64,000 nucleotides of DNA from Amycolatopsis orientalis DSM 40040 = KCTC 9412 (GCF_000478275.1 NZ_ASJB01000082.1:1-64000); one strand, 5' to 3'; shown: positions 40,929 through 50,311, counted from the first letter of the stretch. Notes: a model not told the origin generated them from the sequence alone. Program-made: numbers and translations.

Positions 40929-43091
40929 GTGAACACCGAGGAGCAGGGCACGACGCGGTTCAGCGTGATGGCGCGGACCAGGGCTGCCGTGGCGCTGGTG
41001 GTCGCGGGCTGCCTGGCACTGGTCGGCTTGGCCGTGACCGGGCAGGCGTCGACCCCGGACGGGCTGGAGTTCGTCCAGGTCGGGCACTGGGTCTACAACG
41101 ACGCCGCCCAGTCGGCGTTCCACGTCGACGGTTCGACCAACCGCGTCGACGCGCGCGCGAACGTGCCCGGCGCCGAACCCGGTAGCCAGGTCGTGCAGGG
41201 GGACGATTCGGGCTACGTGGTCGAGCGCAACCGCGTCACGGAGTTCGACAAGGCGACCTTGAGCGTGGAGGAGTCCACTCCGGCGCCCGCGCCGGAAACC
41301 CCGTTCGTGATGGAGGTCGCGGGCGGTCCCTACCTGGTCTACCGCAACGCGGGCCAGATCGTGCGCCTCGGTGATCCGGCCGCGACGGTGCCCGCAGGGG
41401 GGCCACTGTCGCGACCGGTCGCGACCGCCGACGGCACCGTGTGGTCGCACCGCGTCGACAACGGCGCCCTCTGCGAGCTGCCCAAGGGCGCCGCGGTCCT
41501 CACCTGCGTCGCGAACCTCCCGCCGGGACACGGCGGAGGGCTCACCCTGGTCGGCGACCGGCCGGTCGTCCTCGACACCACCGGCGACAGCCTGCACCGG
41601 GTCGGCCTGGACGGGCTCGGCGACGGCCTCCCGCTCGGTATCAAGCTCTCGCCGTCGGCACAGGTGGCCAACAGCGCTGTCGGGGACCGGCTGGCCATCG
41701 CCGACCCGGAACGCAACCAGCTGCACCTCATCGACATCGGCGGCCTCGACCAGGACCGCCCGTCCGCGAAACCGATCTCGGTCGAGTTGAGCAAGGGCAG
41801 CCGGTTCAACGGCCCGGTCTCGTCGTCGAACGTCGTGGCCATGGTCGACGAAACCCGCCAGGAGGTGCTGACCTACGACGGCTCCGGCACGCTCAAGTCC
41901 ACCACGAAGGTGCCCGGTCAGGGGGCGGCGCCGAGGCTGGCCAAGGGTGAGGACAACCGGATCTACGTCGACAGCTCCGACGGTTCGCATGTGCTGGTGG
42001 TCAACGGCGAGGACGGCAAGGTGCTCGACGTCGACGTCGACAAGGCGGCCAACAGCCAGACCGCCGGCGCGCCCGCGGAACCGCAGTCGCAGCCCGGCAA
42101 CGAAGCCCCGCCGCAGCAACCGCAACAGCCCCAGCAACCGCAGCAACCGCAACACCAGCAGCAGCAGCCACCTCCCACCAAGAAACCCGTGCCCCCGGTG
42201 GCGAAGGCGACCCCGCCCGGCGCGCCCAGGAACGTGGGCGCGACCGCGGGCGACGGTTCGATCAAGGTCTCGTGGAACCCGGCCGCCGACAACGGCGCGC
42301 GGGTCACCGGCTACCGGCTGACCTGGTCGGGCGGATCCCTGCGGGTCGGCGGATCGGCGCGCGGCGCCACCGTTTCCGGCCTCAGCAACGGAACCCCGTA
42401 CGTGATCACCGTGGTCGCGGAGAACTCGGCGGGCATCGGAGCGGGCGCCAGCGCCAAGGCCGTCGTCCCGGGACCGGCGTCCCGGCCGGCCGCGGCACCG
42501 GCGGTCACCGCGAAAGCGGGCGCGGGCGGCAAGGTTTCGGTGAGCTGGACCCAGCCCGATCTCCGAGGTGGCACGCTGGTGCACTACCTGGTGGGTATGA
42601 CGGGCCAGGGCGAGCGCAGGCTTTCGGCCACGGCGACGGAATTCACCGGGATCACCGGCACCGCGACCGTCACTGTCCGCGCGGTCACGAAGTTCGGTTC
42701 GGGGCCCGCGCTCACCGGGGCCGCGGGCAGCAGGAAGGTCAGCGTCCCGGTGGCTTCGGGGCCGCCGAAGATCACCATCACCCAGGTGCGGGGCAAGAAC
42801 AACACGCTGTTCGTCTCCGTGAACGCCGACGGGAAGGGCCTCCCCGCGACGTGCACGGCGGAATTCTTCGGCACGAACAAGCCGGCGGCCTGTTCGGGGG
42901 CCACGACCCTGGTCATCCCGGAGGTGGGCTGGGTCGGTGCGATCACGATCGATGCCACCATCAAAACGGACGCGGGCACCGCCACGGACACCTGGCGAGG
43001 TGTGCCGACGATCAACGGCGGCGCGTTGTTCTGGCTCGGCCCGCTCGCGTTGGTCGGCTTGCGCCGACGAAAGGACAAGGAAGTTCTGTGA
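40929..43091 (+). CDS. Membrane-anchored FN3-domain surface protein linked to ESX
   Basis: A 720-residue surface protein. An N-terminal signal-anchor (residues about 18-40, VALVVAGCLALVGLAVTG) precedes a beta-propeller-like region (about 45-375, repeated V-W/LxDTTGDSLHRVGLDG-type strands). A Gln/Pro linker (about 385-420, repeated QQP) leads to two fibronectin type III domains (PPGAPRNVGATAGDGSIKVS onwards; PAVTAKAGAGGKVSVSWTQP), a further Ig-like domain with two Cys, and a C-terminal hydrophobic segment GALFWLGPLALVGL with RRRKDK, a second membrane anchor. The GTG at 40929 lacks a ribosome site and may be leaderless. Its stop overlaps the start of the MoxR gene by four bases. Confidence 0.83.
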   Translation: MNTEEQGTTRFSVMARTRAAVALVVAGCLALVGLAVTGQASTPDGLEFVQVGHWVYNDAAQSAFHVDGSTNRVDARANVPGAEPGSQVVQGDDSGYVVERNRVTEFDKATLSVEESTPAPAPETPFVMEVAGGPYLVYRNAGQIVRLGDPAATVPAGGPLSRPVATADGTVWSHRVDNGALCELPKGAAVLTCVANLPPGHGGGLTLVGDRPVVLDTTGDSLHRVGLDGLGDGLPLGIKLSPSAQVANSAVGDRLAIADPERNQLHLIDIGGLDQDRPSAKPISVELSKGSRFNGPVSSSNVVAMVDETRQEVLTYDGSGTLKSTTKVPGQGAAPRLAKGEDNRIYVDSSDGSHVLVVNGEDGKVLDVDVDKAANSQTAGAPAEPQSQPGNEAPPQQPQQPQQPQQPQHQQQQPPPTKKPVPPVAKATPPGAPRNVGATAGDGSIKVSWNPAADNGARVTGYRLTWSGGSLRVGGSARGATVSGLSNGTPYVITVVAENSAGIGAGASAKAVVPGPASRPAAAPAVTAKAGAGGKVSVSWTQPDLRGGTLVHYLVGMTGQGERRLSATATEFTGITGTATVTVRAVTKFGSGPALTGAAGSRKVSVPVASGPPKITITQVRGKNNTLFVSVNADGKGLPATCTAEFFGTNKPAACSGATTLVIPEVGWVGAITIDATIKTDAGTATDTWRGVPTINGGALFWLGPLALVGLRRRKDKEVL

Positions 43092-44041
43092 CACTCACCC
43101 CCAGGGTCGCCTACGAGCAGATCGCCGAGAACGTGCAATCGGTGGTGCGCGGCAAACCCGAGGTCGTCCGGCTCACCGTGGCGGCGCTGTTCGCCGAGGG
43201 ACACCTGCTGATGGAGGACGTGCCGGGCGTCGGCAAGACGACGATCGCGCGCTGCCTCGCCGCCAGTATCGGCGGCCGGTGGAGCCGGATCCAGTTCACG
43301 CCCGACCTGCTGCCCGGTGACATCACCGGCGTGATGGTCTACCACCAGAACTCCGAGCGGTTCCAGTTCCACCCCGGCGGGATCTTCGCCAACGTGGTGC
43401 TGGCGGACGAGATCAACCGGGGGACGCCGAAGACGCAGGCCGCGCTGCTGGAGGTGATGGCCGAACGCCGGGTCACCGTCGATTCGGTCGGCCAGGCGGT
43501 GCCGCGGCCGTTCCTCGTGGTGGCCACGCAGAACCCGATCGAACTCGAGGGCACCTACAGGCTTCCCGAAGCCCAGCTGGACCGGTTCCTCATGCGCATT
43601 TCCGTCGGCTACCCGGATCTGGAATCCGAGATGCGGGTCGTGATGGGGGACTGCGCCGGGGTGACCCCGGATGAACTGAAGCCGGTGCTGAGCATCGACG
43701 ACGTCCAGCGGGTGATCGACGAGGTCCGGAAGTCCCATCTGGCACCGGAGATCGTCAACTACGCGGTCCGCCTCGCCGCGGCGAGCCGCGCGCATCCGGA
43801 CGTCCGCTACGGCGCGAGCCCGCGCGGCAGCATCGCGCTGATCCGGGCGGCACAGGCGCTCGGCGCCACCTACGGCCGCGATTTCGTCACCCCGGACGAC
43901 GTCAAGGACGTCGCGCATCCGGTACTCGACCACCGTCTCGTGCTGACCCCCGACGCGGAACTCAACCAGCGGCGGACCGCCGACATCGTCGACGAACTCC
44001 TGGGCGCGACGGCCGCTCCCATGGCCGCGATGGGGAGGTAG
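43088..44041 (+). CDS. MoxR-type AAA+ ATPase
   Basis: A 317-residue AAA+ protein of the MoxR family. Walker A GVGKTTIARC, Walker B VVLADEINRGTPKTQAALLE and the sensor segment VATQNPIELEGTYRLPEAQL with RFLM, all typical of MoxR. MoxR ATPases act as chaperones that load or activate metal-binding or membrane proteins encoded with them, often with DUF58 and transglutaminase-like partners as here. The GTG at 43088 overlaps the FN3 gene's stop (GTGA), so the two are translationally coupled, and the DUF58 gene follows after two bases. Confidence 0.93.
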   Translation: MTLTPRVAYEQIAENVQSVVRGKPEVVRLTVAALFAEGHLLMEDVPGVGKTTIARCLAASIGGRWSRIQFTPDLLPGDITGVMVYHQNSERFQFHPGGIFANVVLADEINRGTPKTQAALLEVMAERRVTVDSVGQAVPRPFLVVATQNPIELEGTYRLPEAQLDRFLMRISVGYPDLESEMRVVMGDCAGVTPDELKPVLSIDDVQRVIDEVRKSHLAPEIVNYAVRLAAASRAHPDVRYGASPRGSIALIRAAQALGATYGRDFVTPDDVKDVAHPVLDHRLVLTPDAELNQRRTADIVDELLGATAAPMAAMGR

Positions 44042-44043
44042 GC

Positions 44044-45171
44044 GTGCGGCTCACCCGCCGCGGCGTGCTCGTCCTCGCCTTCGCCGCCGGGTTCTACGCC
44101 CTCGGCGAGCTGGCCGGGTACACGTTTTTCCGTGCCTTCGCCGGGATCGCGGCGGGCGCGGTACTGATCGCCTTGGCCACCACCAGGTTCCGGCCGAAGG
44201 TGGAGATCGGCCGGACCGTCCAGCCGGACCGCGTCGAACGCGGGAAACCCGCGCTGGCTTCGCTCGTCGTACGCAACACCGGTGCGCGAAGGCACGGCGG
44301 ATTCTCGGCGGGGGACGGGATCGGGACCGAAACGCATCGCCTGCGCGTCCGCCCGCTCGCCCCCGGCACGGAGGCGACGTACCACTACGAACTGCCGACG
44401 ACGGCCCGCGGGAAACTGCGGGTCGGTCCGCTGGTGGTGCACCGGCCGGATCTGTTCGACCTCGCACGCGGTGACCAGACCATCGGCGGCACGGCGTGGT
44501 TGTGGGTTCACCCGCGCCGGCACGCGGTGCGCCCGGCTCAGGCCGGTCATCCGCGGCACCACCACGAAGGCCCGATCACCGATCCGCCGTTGCGTGGTTC
44601 GGCCGATCTGCGCGCGGTCCGCGAGTACGTGATCGGCGACGAGGTCCGGCATCTGCACTGGAAGGCGACCGCCCGGACCGGACGGCTCATGGTGCGCGAA
44701 TACGCGGATCCCGCCCAGCCGCGGTTCACCGCCGTACTCGACACGCGCCGCGCGTCGATGAGCCCCGCGGTGTTCGAGGAAGCCGTCGAGGTGGCGGCCT
44801 CGTTGTGCTACGCGTCGGCGTCGGCCGGGCAGCACTGCCGCCTGATCACCGCGACGGGCTCGGACACCTTGACCGACAGCGGGGTGCGCGCGGCCAGGAC
44901 GCTGCTGGACGAACTCGCGCTCGTCACCCAGGACGCGGCCGACGGCGCGCCGCTGCTGCCCTCGGTCCTCGCCGCCGGTGAACGGCCCGGCGGGGTACTG
45001 GTCGTGATCACCGGACCGGACGCCGACCTCGGCCACGCCGCCCGGTGGCGGCCGGACACGGTGGTCCGGCTCGGTGACCTCAGGCCGTCGGCGGGGTCCG
45101 GTGGCGTGATCATCGCGGTCGACGCCGCCGGTGCCGCCGCCCAGTGGAACTCCCTGGCGGGGACCGCGTGA
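44044..45171 (+). CDS. DUF58 domain membrane protein
   Basis: A 375-residue protein. Two close hydrophobic segments at the N-terminus (about 8-45) anchor it, with the rest on the inner face. The DUF58 signature DLRAVREYVIGDEVRHLHWK, then ATARTGRLMVREYADPAQP, is complete. DUF58 proteins have a von Willebrand A-like fold and are partners of MoxR ATPases. The GTG at 44044 starts two bases after the MoxR stop, and its own stop overlaps the start of the next gene (GTGA), so FN3-moxR-DUF58-transglutaminase form one translationally coupled operon. Confidence 0.92.
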   Translation: MRLTRRGVLVLAFAAGFYALGELAGYTFFRAFAGIAAGAVLIALATTRFRPKVEIGRTVQPDRVERGKPALASLVVRNTGARRHGGFSAGDGIGTETHRLRVRPLAPGTEATYHYELPTTARGKLRVGPLVVHRPDLFDLARGDQTIGGTAWLWVHPRRHAVRPAQAGHPRHHHEGPITDPPLRGSADLRAVREYVIGDEVRHLHWKATARTGRLMVREYADPAQPRFTAVLDTRRASMSPAVFEEAVEVAASLCYASASAGQHCRLITATGSDTLTDSGVRAARTLLDELALVTQDAADGAPLLPSVLAAGERPGGVLVVITGPDADLGHAARWRPDTVVRLGDLRPSAGSGGVIIAVDAAGAAAQWNSLAGTA

Positions 45172-47330
45172 GCGCCCGGTTCGACCGGATCGCGGTCGCC
45201 GGGCTCCTCGGCGCCACCGGGGTCGCCGGGTTGCTGTTCGCCCCGGTGTTCGGCTGGAAGTCGTTGCTCGTCCCGGTCCTCGTGGTCGTCCTCATCGGCT
45301 ACGGGTGCGTCGAACTGACCGCGAAGTTCCCGAAACTGGCTCCCTCTCGGCCTTTGCTCGTGGCACTGCTCGGCATCCTCGGCTTGATCGAGACCGTGCT
45401 GAACTCGACCACCCTCGCCTTCCTGCCCACCGGGGAGTCGGTGCGCGCGGTGGCCCGCGGCTTCACCGAAGGCTGGCAACTCACGCTCCAGTCCACCTGG
45501 CCCGCCCGGCCGGTTCCGGAGCAGCTGCTGTTCGTCCCGCTGTCGGTGTTGCTCGCCGTCGTGCTCGGGCTGGAACTGGTCCTGCGGCTGAAGAAACCGC
45601 TCGTGGCGCTGGTGCCGAGCCTGCTCGTCGCCGGGCTCGCCCAGGCGTATCAGGCGTTGACGGGTATCACCGCGGTGGCGGCGGCACTGGGGTACGCGCT
45701 GCCCGCCGGGCTGCTGCTGTGGACGGGCCGTCGCACCTCGCCGGTGAGCCGGGCCCCGGGCGGGCCGCGGTTCTCCTGGCGGATGAAGGGATCGGCGGTG
45801 TGGCCCGCACTGTCCACTGTGGTCGCACTCGTGGCCGGAGCCGTCGCGTTCGCCGCATTCGATCCGGCGGGCCGCGCTCCACTGACCCTCAAGGACGCTC
45901 ATGCCGCGCCGCCGCCGCGGAGCAGGCTGGGCAATCCACTGGACGAGATCGCCCAGCGGCTCGGCCGCCCGGACGACGAGGTGTTCCGCTACCGCAGCGA
46001 CACCCCCGTCGATCAATGGCGGCTGATCGTGCTGAACGGCTTCGACGGGGCGAACTGGCTGGCCGATTCCCGGCTCCGGCGGCTCGGCGCGGGCCTTGAC
46101 GGCGCCCCGGACGGTGCGGCGGGCGCCGCCGAGCTGCGCGTGCGCGGACTCGCCGGACCGTGGCTGCCGAGCCATGCGGACCTCACCGGCGTCGACGGCC
46201 TGACCCCGCTGGTGGACCAGTCCGCGGGCACCCTGATGATGGATTCGCCGTCGTCCGGCCCCGAGCGGGCCTACCGGCTCAGCTGGTCCTCGCCCGAGGT
46301 CGATCTCGGCGCCGGGGAGGTCGACGCCCGCGCGCCGGGCGGCCTCGGCGGTCTCGGCACGGTGCCCCCGGAGGTCGAGCAGGTGGCCAAGGACGCCGTG
46401 CGCGGTCTGCGCCCGACGTTCCAGTCCGCGTTGCAGCTGGAACGCTTCCTCAGCAAGAACTATCAGGTCGCGGTGGACAAGGAGGACCTGCCGACCGGGC
46501 ACGGCTGGCCGCAGCTGCGGCATTTCCTGCTGGAGAGCAAGCGGGGGACGAGCGAACAGTTCGCCGCCGCGTACGTGGTCTTGGCGCGGATGAGCGGTAT
46601 CCCGGCCCGGCTGGTGGTCGGATTCCGCGGTTCGGCCGAAACCGACGGCGGGATGAAGGTCGTCCGCAACCGCGATGTGCTGGCGTGGCCCGAAGTCGCG
46701 GTCGCCGGGGCGGGCTGGGTCGCGCTCGACCCGACAGCCACCGCGGGCAGGTCGGGACAGGAACAGGGCGGTCCCGGCAAGGCGGTCGCGCGGGCGAGGG
46801 CCCAGCTGCCCGCCGAGCAGGAACTGCGGCCGCCGCAGCTGCCGCCGGGTACCCCGCCGGACGCCCCCGAGGACCAGAGCGCCGACGCGGGCGCGGACTG
46901 GTGGTGGCCGGCGCTCGGCGCGGCGATCGTCCTTTTCGGACTCGCGTGGCTCTTCGGGGTCCCGGTGGCGAAGGTCGTCCGTACCAGAAGGCGCCGTCGC
47001 CGGTCCGGTGCCGAAGGGGTGCTCGGTGCCTGGGACGAGATCCGGGACCGGTTGCGCGCGCACGGCGTGCCGTTCCGGATCGGTATGACTCCACGCGATC
47101 TCGCCGAGTCGGCGGGTTCCCTTGCCGGAGAAGGGATCCGGGAGCCGGTCGCCAGGCTGGCCAAGGTGCTGGACGTGACGTTGTGGTCCGGGGTCCCGGT
47201 GGGCGACGGCGCCGTCCGGCGGGCCTGGCAGGAGGTCGGCGAGGTGCGCAAGGGGCTCGCCACCAGACCGTTCGCGGCTCGGGTGCTGGCGGCACTCGAG
47301 CCGCGGACCCTGCTGCCGTTCAAGGAGTGA
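45168..47330 (+). CDS. TgpA-like transglutaminase-domain membrane protein with inactive site
   Basis: A 720-residue membrane protein. Six to seven helices in the first 235 residues precede an outside region with a transglutaminase-like fold (about 430-530), and a last helix (WWWPALGAAIVLFGLAWLFG) precedes a basic cytosolic tail of about 130 residues. In active relatives the core reads GNCEQFA and HAWPEV; here it reads RGTSEQFAAAYVVLARMSGI (Ser462 for Cys) and DVLAWPEVAVAG (Leu505 for His), while the third residue, Asp in LDPTA, stays. It is therefore very probably not an enzyme. GTG 45168 overlaps the DUF58 stop. Confidence 0.9.
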   Translation: MSARFDRIAVAGLLGATGVAGLLFAPVFGWKSLLVPVLVVVLIGYGCVELTAKFPKLAPSRPLLVALLGILGLIETVLNSTTLAFLPTGESVRAVARGFTEGWQLTLQSTWPARPVPEQLLFVPLSVLLAVVLGLELVLRLKKPLVALVPSLLVAGLAQAYQALTGITAVAAALGYALPAGLLLWTGRRTSPVSRAPGGPRFSWRMKGSAVWPALSTVVALVAGAVAFAAFDPAGRAPLTLKDAHAAPPPRSRLGNPLDEIAQRLGRPDDEVFRYRSDTPVDQWRLIVLNGFDGANWLADSRLRRLGAGLDGAPDGAAGAAELRVRGLAGPWLPSHADLTGVDGLTPLVDQSAGTLMMDSPSSGPERAYRLSWSSPEVDLGAGEVDARAPGGLGGLGTVPPEVEQVAKDAVRGLRPTFQSALQLERFLSKNYQVAVDKEDLPTGHGWPQLRHFLLESKRGTSEQFAAAYVVLARMSGIPARLVVGFRGSAETDGGMKVVRNRDVLAWPEVAVAGAGWVALDPTATAGRSGQEQGGPGKAVARARAQLPAEQELRPPQLPPGTPPDAPEDQSADAGADWWWPALGAAIVLFGLAWLFGVPVAKVVRTRRRRRRSGAEGVLGAWDEIRDRLRAHGVPFRIGMTPRDLAESAGSLAGEGIREPVARLAKVLDVTLWSGVPVGDGAVRRAWQEVGEVRKGLATRPFAARVLAALEPRTLLPFKE

Positions 47331-47338
47331 CGCGAAAG

Positions 47339-47386
47339 CCTCGTGAGTGGTAATGACGGTTAGAACCGTCATTACCACTCACGAGG
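47339..47386. terminator. Perfect 23-bp palindrome between convergent genes
   Basis: Arms 47339-47361 and 47364-47386 (cctcgtgagtggtaatgacg, then gtt, and complement) are separated by two bases. It lies eight bases after the transglutaminase-like stop and 12 bases before the stop of the convergent kinase-like gene. It belongs to the GTCGTGAGTGGTAA family. Confidence 0.8.
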
Positions 47387-47397
47387 GGTGACGGCGG

Positions 47398-48822
47398 CTA
47401 CGGGGTGCAGCGCGCGCCGCGGATCGGGACCGGGTCGGTCGTGTAGACGTGACGGCCGTCGGTCGCCCTGAGCTGGAAGCAGTACCGGCGCGCCGGGTCG
47501 ACCGGGATCTCCAGTGCGCGCTGGCGGTGGGCGACGAGCTGTTTCGGTTCGAGCCGCTCGCCGGCCATGATCACGACGAAGTCCAGTTCGCCTTCCGCGG
47601 TCCAGGTCAGCTGAACGTGGTCGCTCTGATCCTGCGGAGGGGCGAGCGCCAGCTTGACGTCCGGCGCCGGAGCGGAGGCCGGTGACGGCGGCGGGACCGA
47701 GGCCGCCACCGGGACGGCCTGCCCGCCGATCTCCGCCGGGCCGAGGACCAGCGGAACCACGGCCAGCCCGGCGAGGAGCACCCCGGCGCCCGTCAACGCG
47801 ATGGGCCGCCAGGGAATCCCGCGGTCCCGCTTGAGGGGACCGCTGAACTCGCGGATCAGCGTGCGGCCGCCCGACGGCGGCGCCTGCACCACCTGCACGG
47901 GCTGGGCCTGCGGGACCGGCGACGGCGCAGCGGCGGGCCGGGAAACCTCGGCGAAGTCGTCGAATTCGACGTCCACTTCCTCTTCTTCGCCTGGCAGGTC
48001 AGGGGATTCGCCGGTGACGACCTCGCCGCCCGGCCGGCGCAGTTTCGTGAACAGCCGGGCCAGCGAGGCCACGTCCTGCGGCCGGTCGGCCGGATCCTTG
48101 GCCAGCAACCGGAGGATCGTGCCGGCGAGTTCCCTCGGGACACTCGTGTCCTGGATCGGCGCCACCGGTTCCCGCAGTACCTGGAGGATCCGCTCGCCGG
48201 GCTGTTGCCCGGTGTGCCGGGGAAAGGGCGGTGTGCCGGTCAGCGCGGCGTAGAGCACCGCGCCGAGTCCATAAAGGTCGGACGCGGCGGAAAGCGTGTC
48301 GTCGCGCAGGGTTTCCGGCGCGGTGTACTCGACCGCGTACATCGGGTCGCGCGGGAACCGGCGTCGCAGCGCCACCCCGAAGTCGGCGAGCACGAATTCG
48401 CCGGACGCGCGGTACAGCACGTTGTGCGGGCTCACGCCACCGTGCAGAACGTCTGCCCCGTGCGCCGCGGCGAGCGCCGACGCGACCGCGGCGCCGAGGG
48501 CGAGCACGTCGGGAACTCCCAGCCGGGCACCGGAATCCAGCAGTCCGGCGAGGGAACCCGGGCACAGTTCACGGCGGAGACCCCACCGGCCGTCGGGGTA
48601 GGCCATGACGTCGTCGATCTGCAGGACGGACCGGGTCGCCCGCACGGCGGCCAGCGCCTTGCGCTCGCGTTCGAGCCACGCCGAGGTCTCGCGATCGACG
48701 GAGGACGGGAACATCTTCACCGCGAAGTCGTTGCCCGTAGCGGGATCCCGGCCCGCGTAGACGGTGGCGACGGGGCCCTGGGCGAGCAGTCCCGGTGCGC
48801 CGGCGGTGGTCTCGATGCTCAT
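47398..48822 (-). CDS. Membrane Ser/Thr protein kinase homologue without catalytic Asp (pseudokinase)
   Basis: A 474-residue protein. The N-terminal 270 residues have a Hanks-type kinase fold: Lys of FAVKMFPSS, then LHGGVSPHNVLYR where HRDVKPEN is normal, then LADFGVAL (DFG intact) and APETLRDDTLSAASDLYGLG. The catalytic loop Asp is Gly129. An acidic/Pro-rich linker (about 280-330) leads to a membrane helix (PIALTGAGVLLAGLAVVPLV) and an outside domain of about 100 residues with an FN3-like strand pattern (HVQLTWTAEGELDFVVIMAG). Mycobacterial ESX-linked kinases act on substrates; this one may only bind and signal. It diverges from eccD with 102 bp between starts. Confidence 0.87.
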   Translation of the reverse strand: MSIETTAGAPGLLAQGPVATVYAGRDPATGNDFAVKMFPSSVDRETSAWLERERKALAAVRATRSVLQIDDVMAYPDGRWGLRRELCPGSLAGLLDSGARLGVPDVLALGAAVASALAAAHGADVLHGGVSPHNVLYRASGEFVLADFGVALRRRFPRDPMYAVEYTAPETLRDDTLSAASDLYGLGAVLYAALTGTPPFPRHTGQQPGERILQVLREPVAPIQDTSVPRELAGTILRLLAKDPADRPQDVASLARLFTKLRRPGGEVVTGESPDLPGEEEEVDVEFDDFAEVSRPAAAPSPVPQAQPVQVVQAPPSGGRTLIREFSGPLKRDRGIPWRPIALTGAGVLLAGLAVVPLVLGPAEIGGQAVPVAASVPPPSPASAPAPDVKLALAPPQDQSDHVQLTWTAEGELDFVVIMAGERLEPKQLVAHRQRALEIPVDPARRYCFQLRATDGRHVYTTDPVPIRGARCTP

Positions 48823-48924
48823 GGGTCCATTGTCGCGCAAGAAAGCCGGTTTCGGCGTACTTTCCCGGCGGCAGGTTCCTGCCGAACCGGCCCGGCGGCC
48901 CGGCCGGTGGCAGACCCTTTTCCC

Positions 48925-50307
48925 ATGCAGACTGCCGGCCTGGTCAGGGTCACCATCACCACTCCGCACCGGCGCATCGACATGGCGCTGCCGGAACACG
49001 CTTCCGTCGCCGAAATCCTCCCCGGCCTGCTCGCACGGGCGGGCGAGGGGATGGCGGACGCTCGCGTCGCCGGCGGCGGTTGGCAGTTGCGCCGCGCCGA
49101 CGGGACCGCCTTCGATCTGGACCGGACGCTGGGCGCGCACCGGGTCCGGGACGGCGAGATCCTCCATCTGACACCGCGCCGCGCCGAATGGCCGGAGCCC
49201 GAGTACGACGACCTCGTGGACGCGATCGCCACCGGGTCCGGCCGCACCGGCAAGGCATGGGGGCCGCGGCATACGCGGCAGGCCGGGCTCGCGGTCGGCG
49301 CGGTGGCGATGGCCTTCGGCCTCATAGCCGTGCTGCGCGCCGGACCGCCCTGGACGTCGCCGGCGTCGTGGGCCCTCGCGGTCTCCGCGCTGTTGCTGGC
49401 CGCGGGCGTGCTGCTCGCGCGGGCACTCCGGGACGCCGGGGCCGGTGCCGTCCTCGCCGCCGTCGCGCTCCCGTTCGCCTTCACCGGCGGCGGTCTGCTG
49501 CTGGCGGGCGACGATCCGCTCGGCGCGCTGTCCGCCGGTCATCTGCTGCTGGCGAGCGCCGCCTTGCTGCTCGCGGCCGTGGTCGGCCATCTCGGCGTCA
49601 CCGCCGCGCCGGAACTGTTCGCGGGAGCGGCCACCGTCGGCCTGCTCGGCGTGCTCGGCGGCTGGCTGGCCACGTTCGACGACCTGGCGGGCTATCGGTC
49701 GGCGGCCGTGATCGGGGGCGGCGTCCTCGTGCTTTCGACCACGTTCGCGCCGCTGGCGCTGCGGCTCGGCCGGGTGCCGATGCCGGTGCTGCCGCGTTCG
49801 ACCGCGGATCTCGTCCGCGACGATCCCCAGCCACCGCTCGACCTCGTGCACGCCGCCGTGGCCAGAGCGGACGCGCTGCTCACCGGGATGCTGGGCGGTG
49901 CGGCGCTCGTCGTCATGTACTGCCAGCTGCAGCTGATCCGGAGCGACAGCGAGGCCGCGGTCGCGCTCGTCGCCCTGCTCGCGGCCGGTTTCGGGCTACG
50001 GGCGCGGTTGTACCCGATCCTGCGGCAACGGCTGCTGGTGCTGGTGACCGGGATCTTCGGGGCGGGCTGCCTGCTGGCGGGTCCGCTCATGGCGGACCGC
50101 TCGCTGCTGCTCGTCCTGGCCGGGCCGCTGTCGCTGGCGGTGGCCGCGATCGTGGTCGCCTCCGGTGTCGTGCTGAGCACCCGCGCCGCGAACCCGTACC
50201 TCGGCCGGATCGCCGAGTATCTCGAAATCCTGGTGATGATCGCCATCGTGCCGGTGGCGTGTTCGGTGCTCGGCCTGTACGGCTACGTGCGCGGACTGGG
50301 GGGCTGA
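48925..50307 (+). CDS. eccD: Type VII secretion integral membrane protein EccD
   Basis: A 460-residue core ESX component. The N-terminal ubiquitin-like domain (about 1-90: VRVTITTPHRRIDMALPEHA, then VRDGEILHLTPR) is cytosolic; about eleven membrane helices follow from residue 118 on (LAVGAVAMAFGLIAVLRAG, then others to LEILVMIAIVPVACSVLGLY). EccD dimers line the ESX membrane channel. ATG 48925 is the first start in this frame with a fitting N-terminus. eccB follows four bases after its stop, so both are cotranscribed. Confidence 0.9.
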   Translation: MQTAGLVRVTITTPHRRIDMALPEHASVAEILPGLLARAGEGMADARVAGGGWQLRRADGTAFDLDRTLGAHRVRDGEILHLTPRRAEWPEPEYDDLVDAIATGSGRTGKAWGPRHTRQAGLAVGAVAMAFGLIAVLRAGPPWTSPASWALAVSALLLAAGVLLARALRDAGAGAVLAAVALPFAFTGGGLLLAGDDPLGALSAGHLLLASAALLLAAVVGHLGVTAAPELFAGAATVGLLGVLGGWLATFDDLAGYRSAAVIGGGVLVLSTTFAPLALRLGRVPMPVLPRSTADLVRDDPQPPLDLVHAAVARADALLTGMLGGAALVVMYCQLQLIRSDSEAAVALVALLAAGFGLRARLYPILRQRLLVLVTGIFGAGCLLAGPLMADRSLLLVLAGPLSLAVAAIVVASGVVLSTRAANPYLGRIAEYLEILVMIAIVPVACSVLGLYGYVRGLGG

Positions 50308-50311
50308 AACC

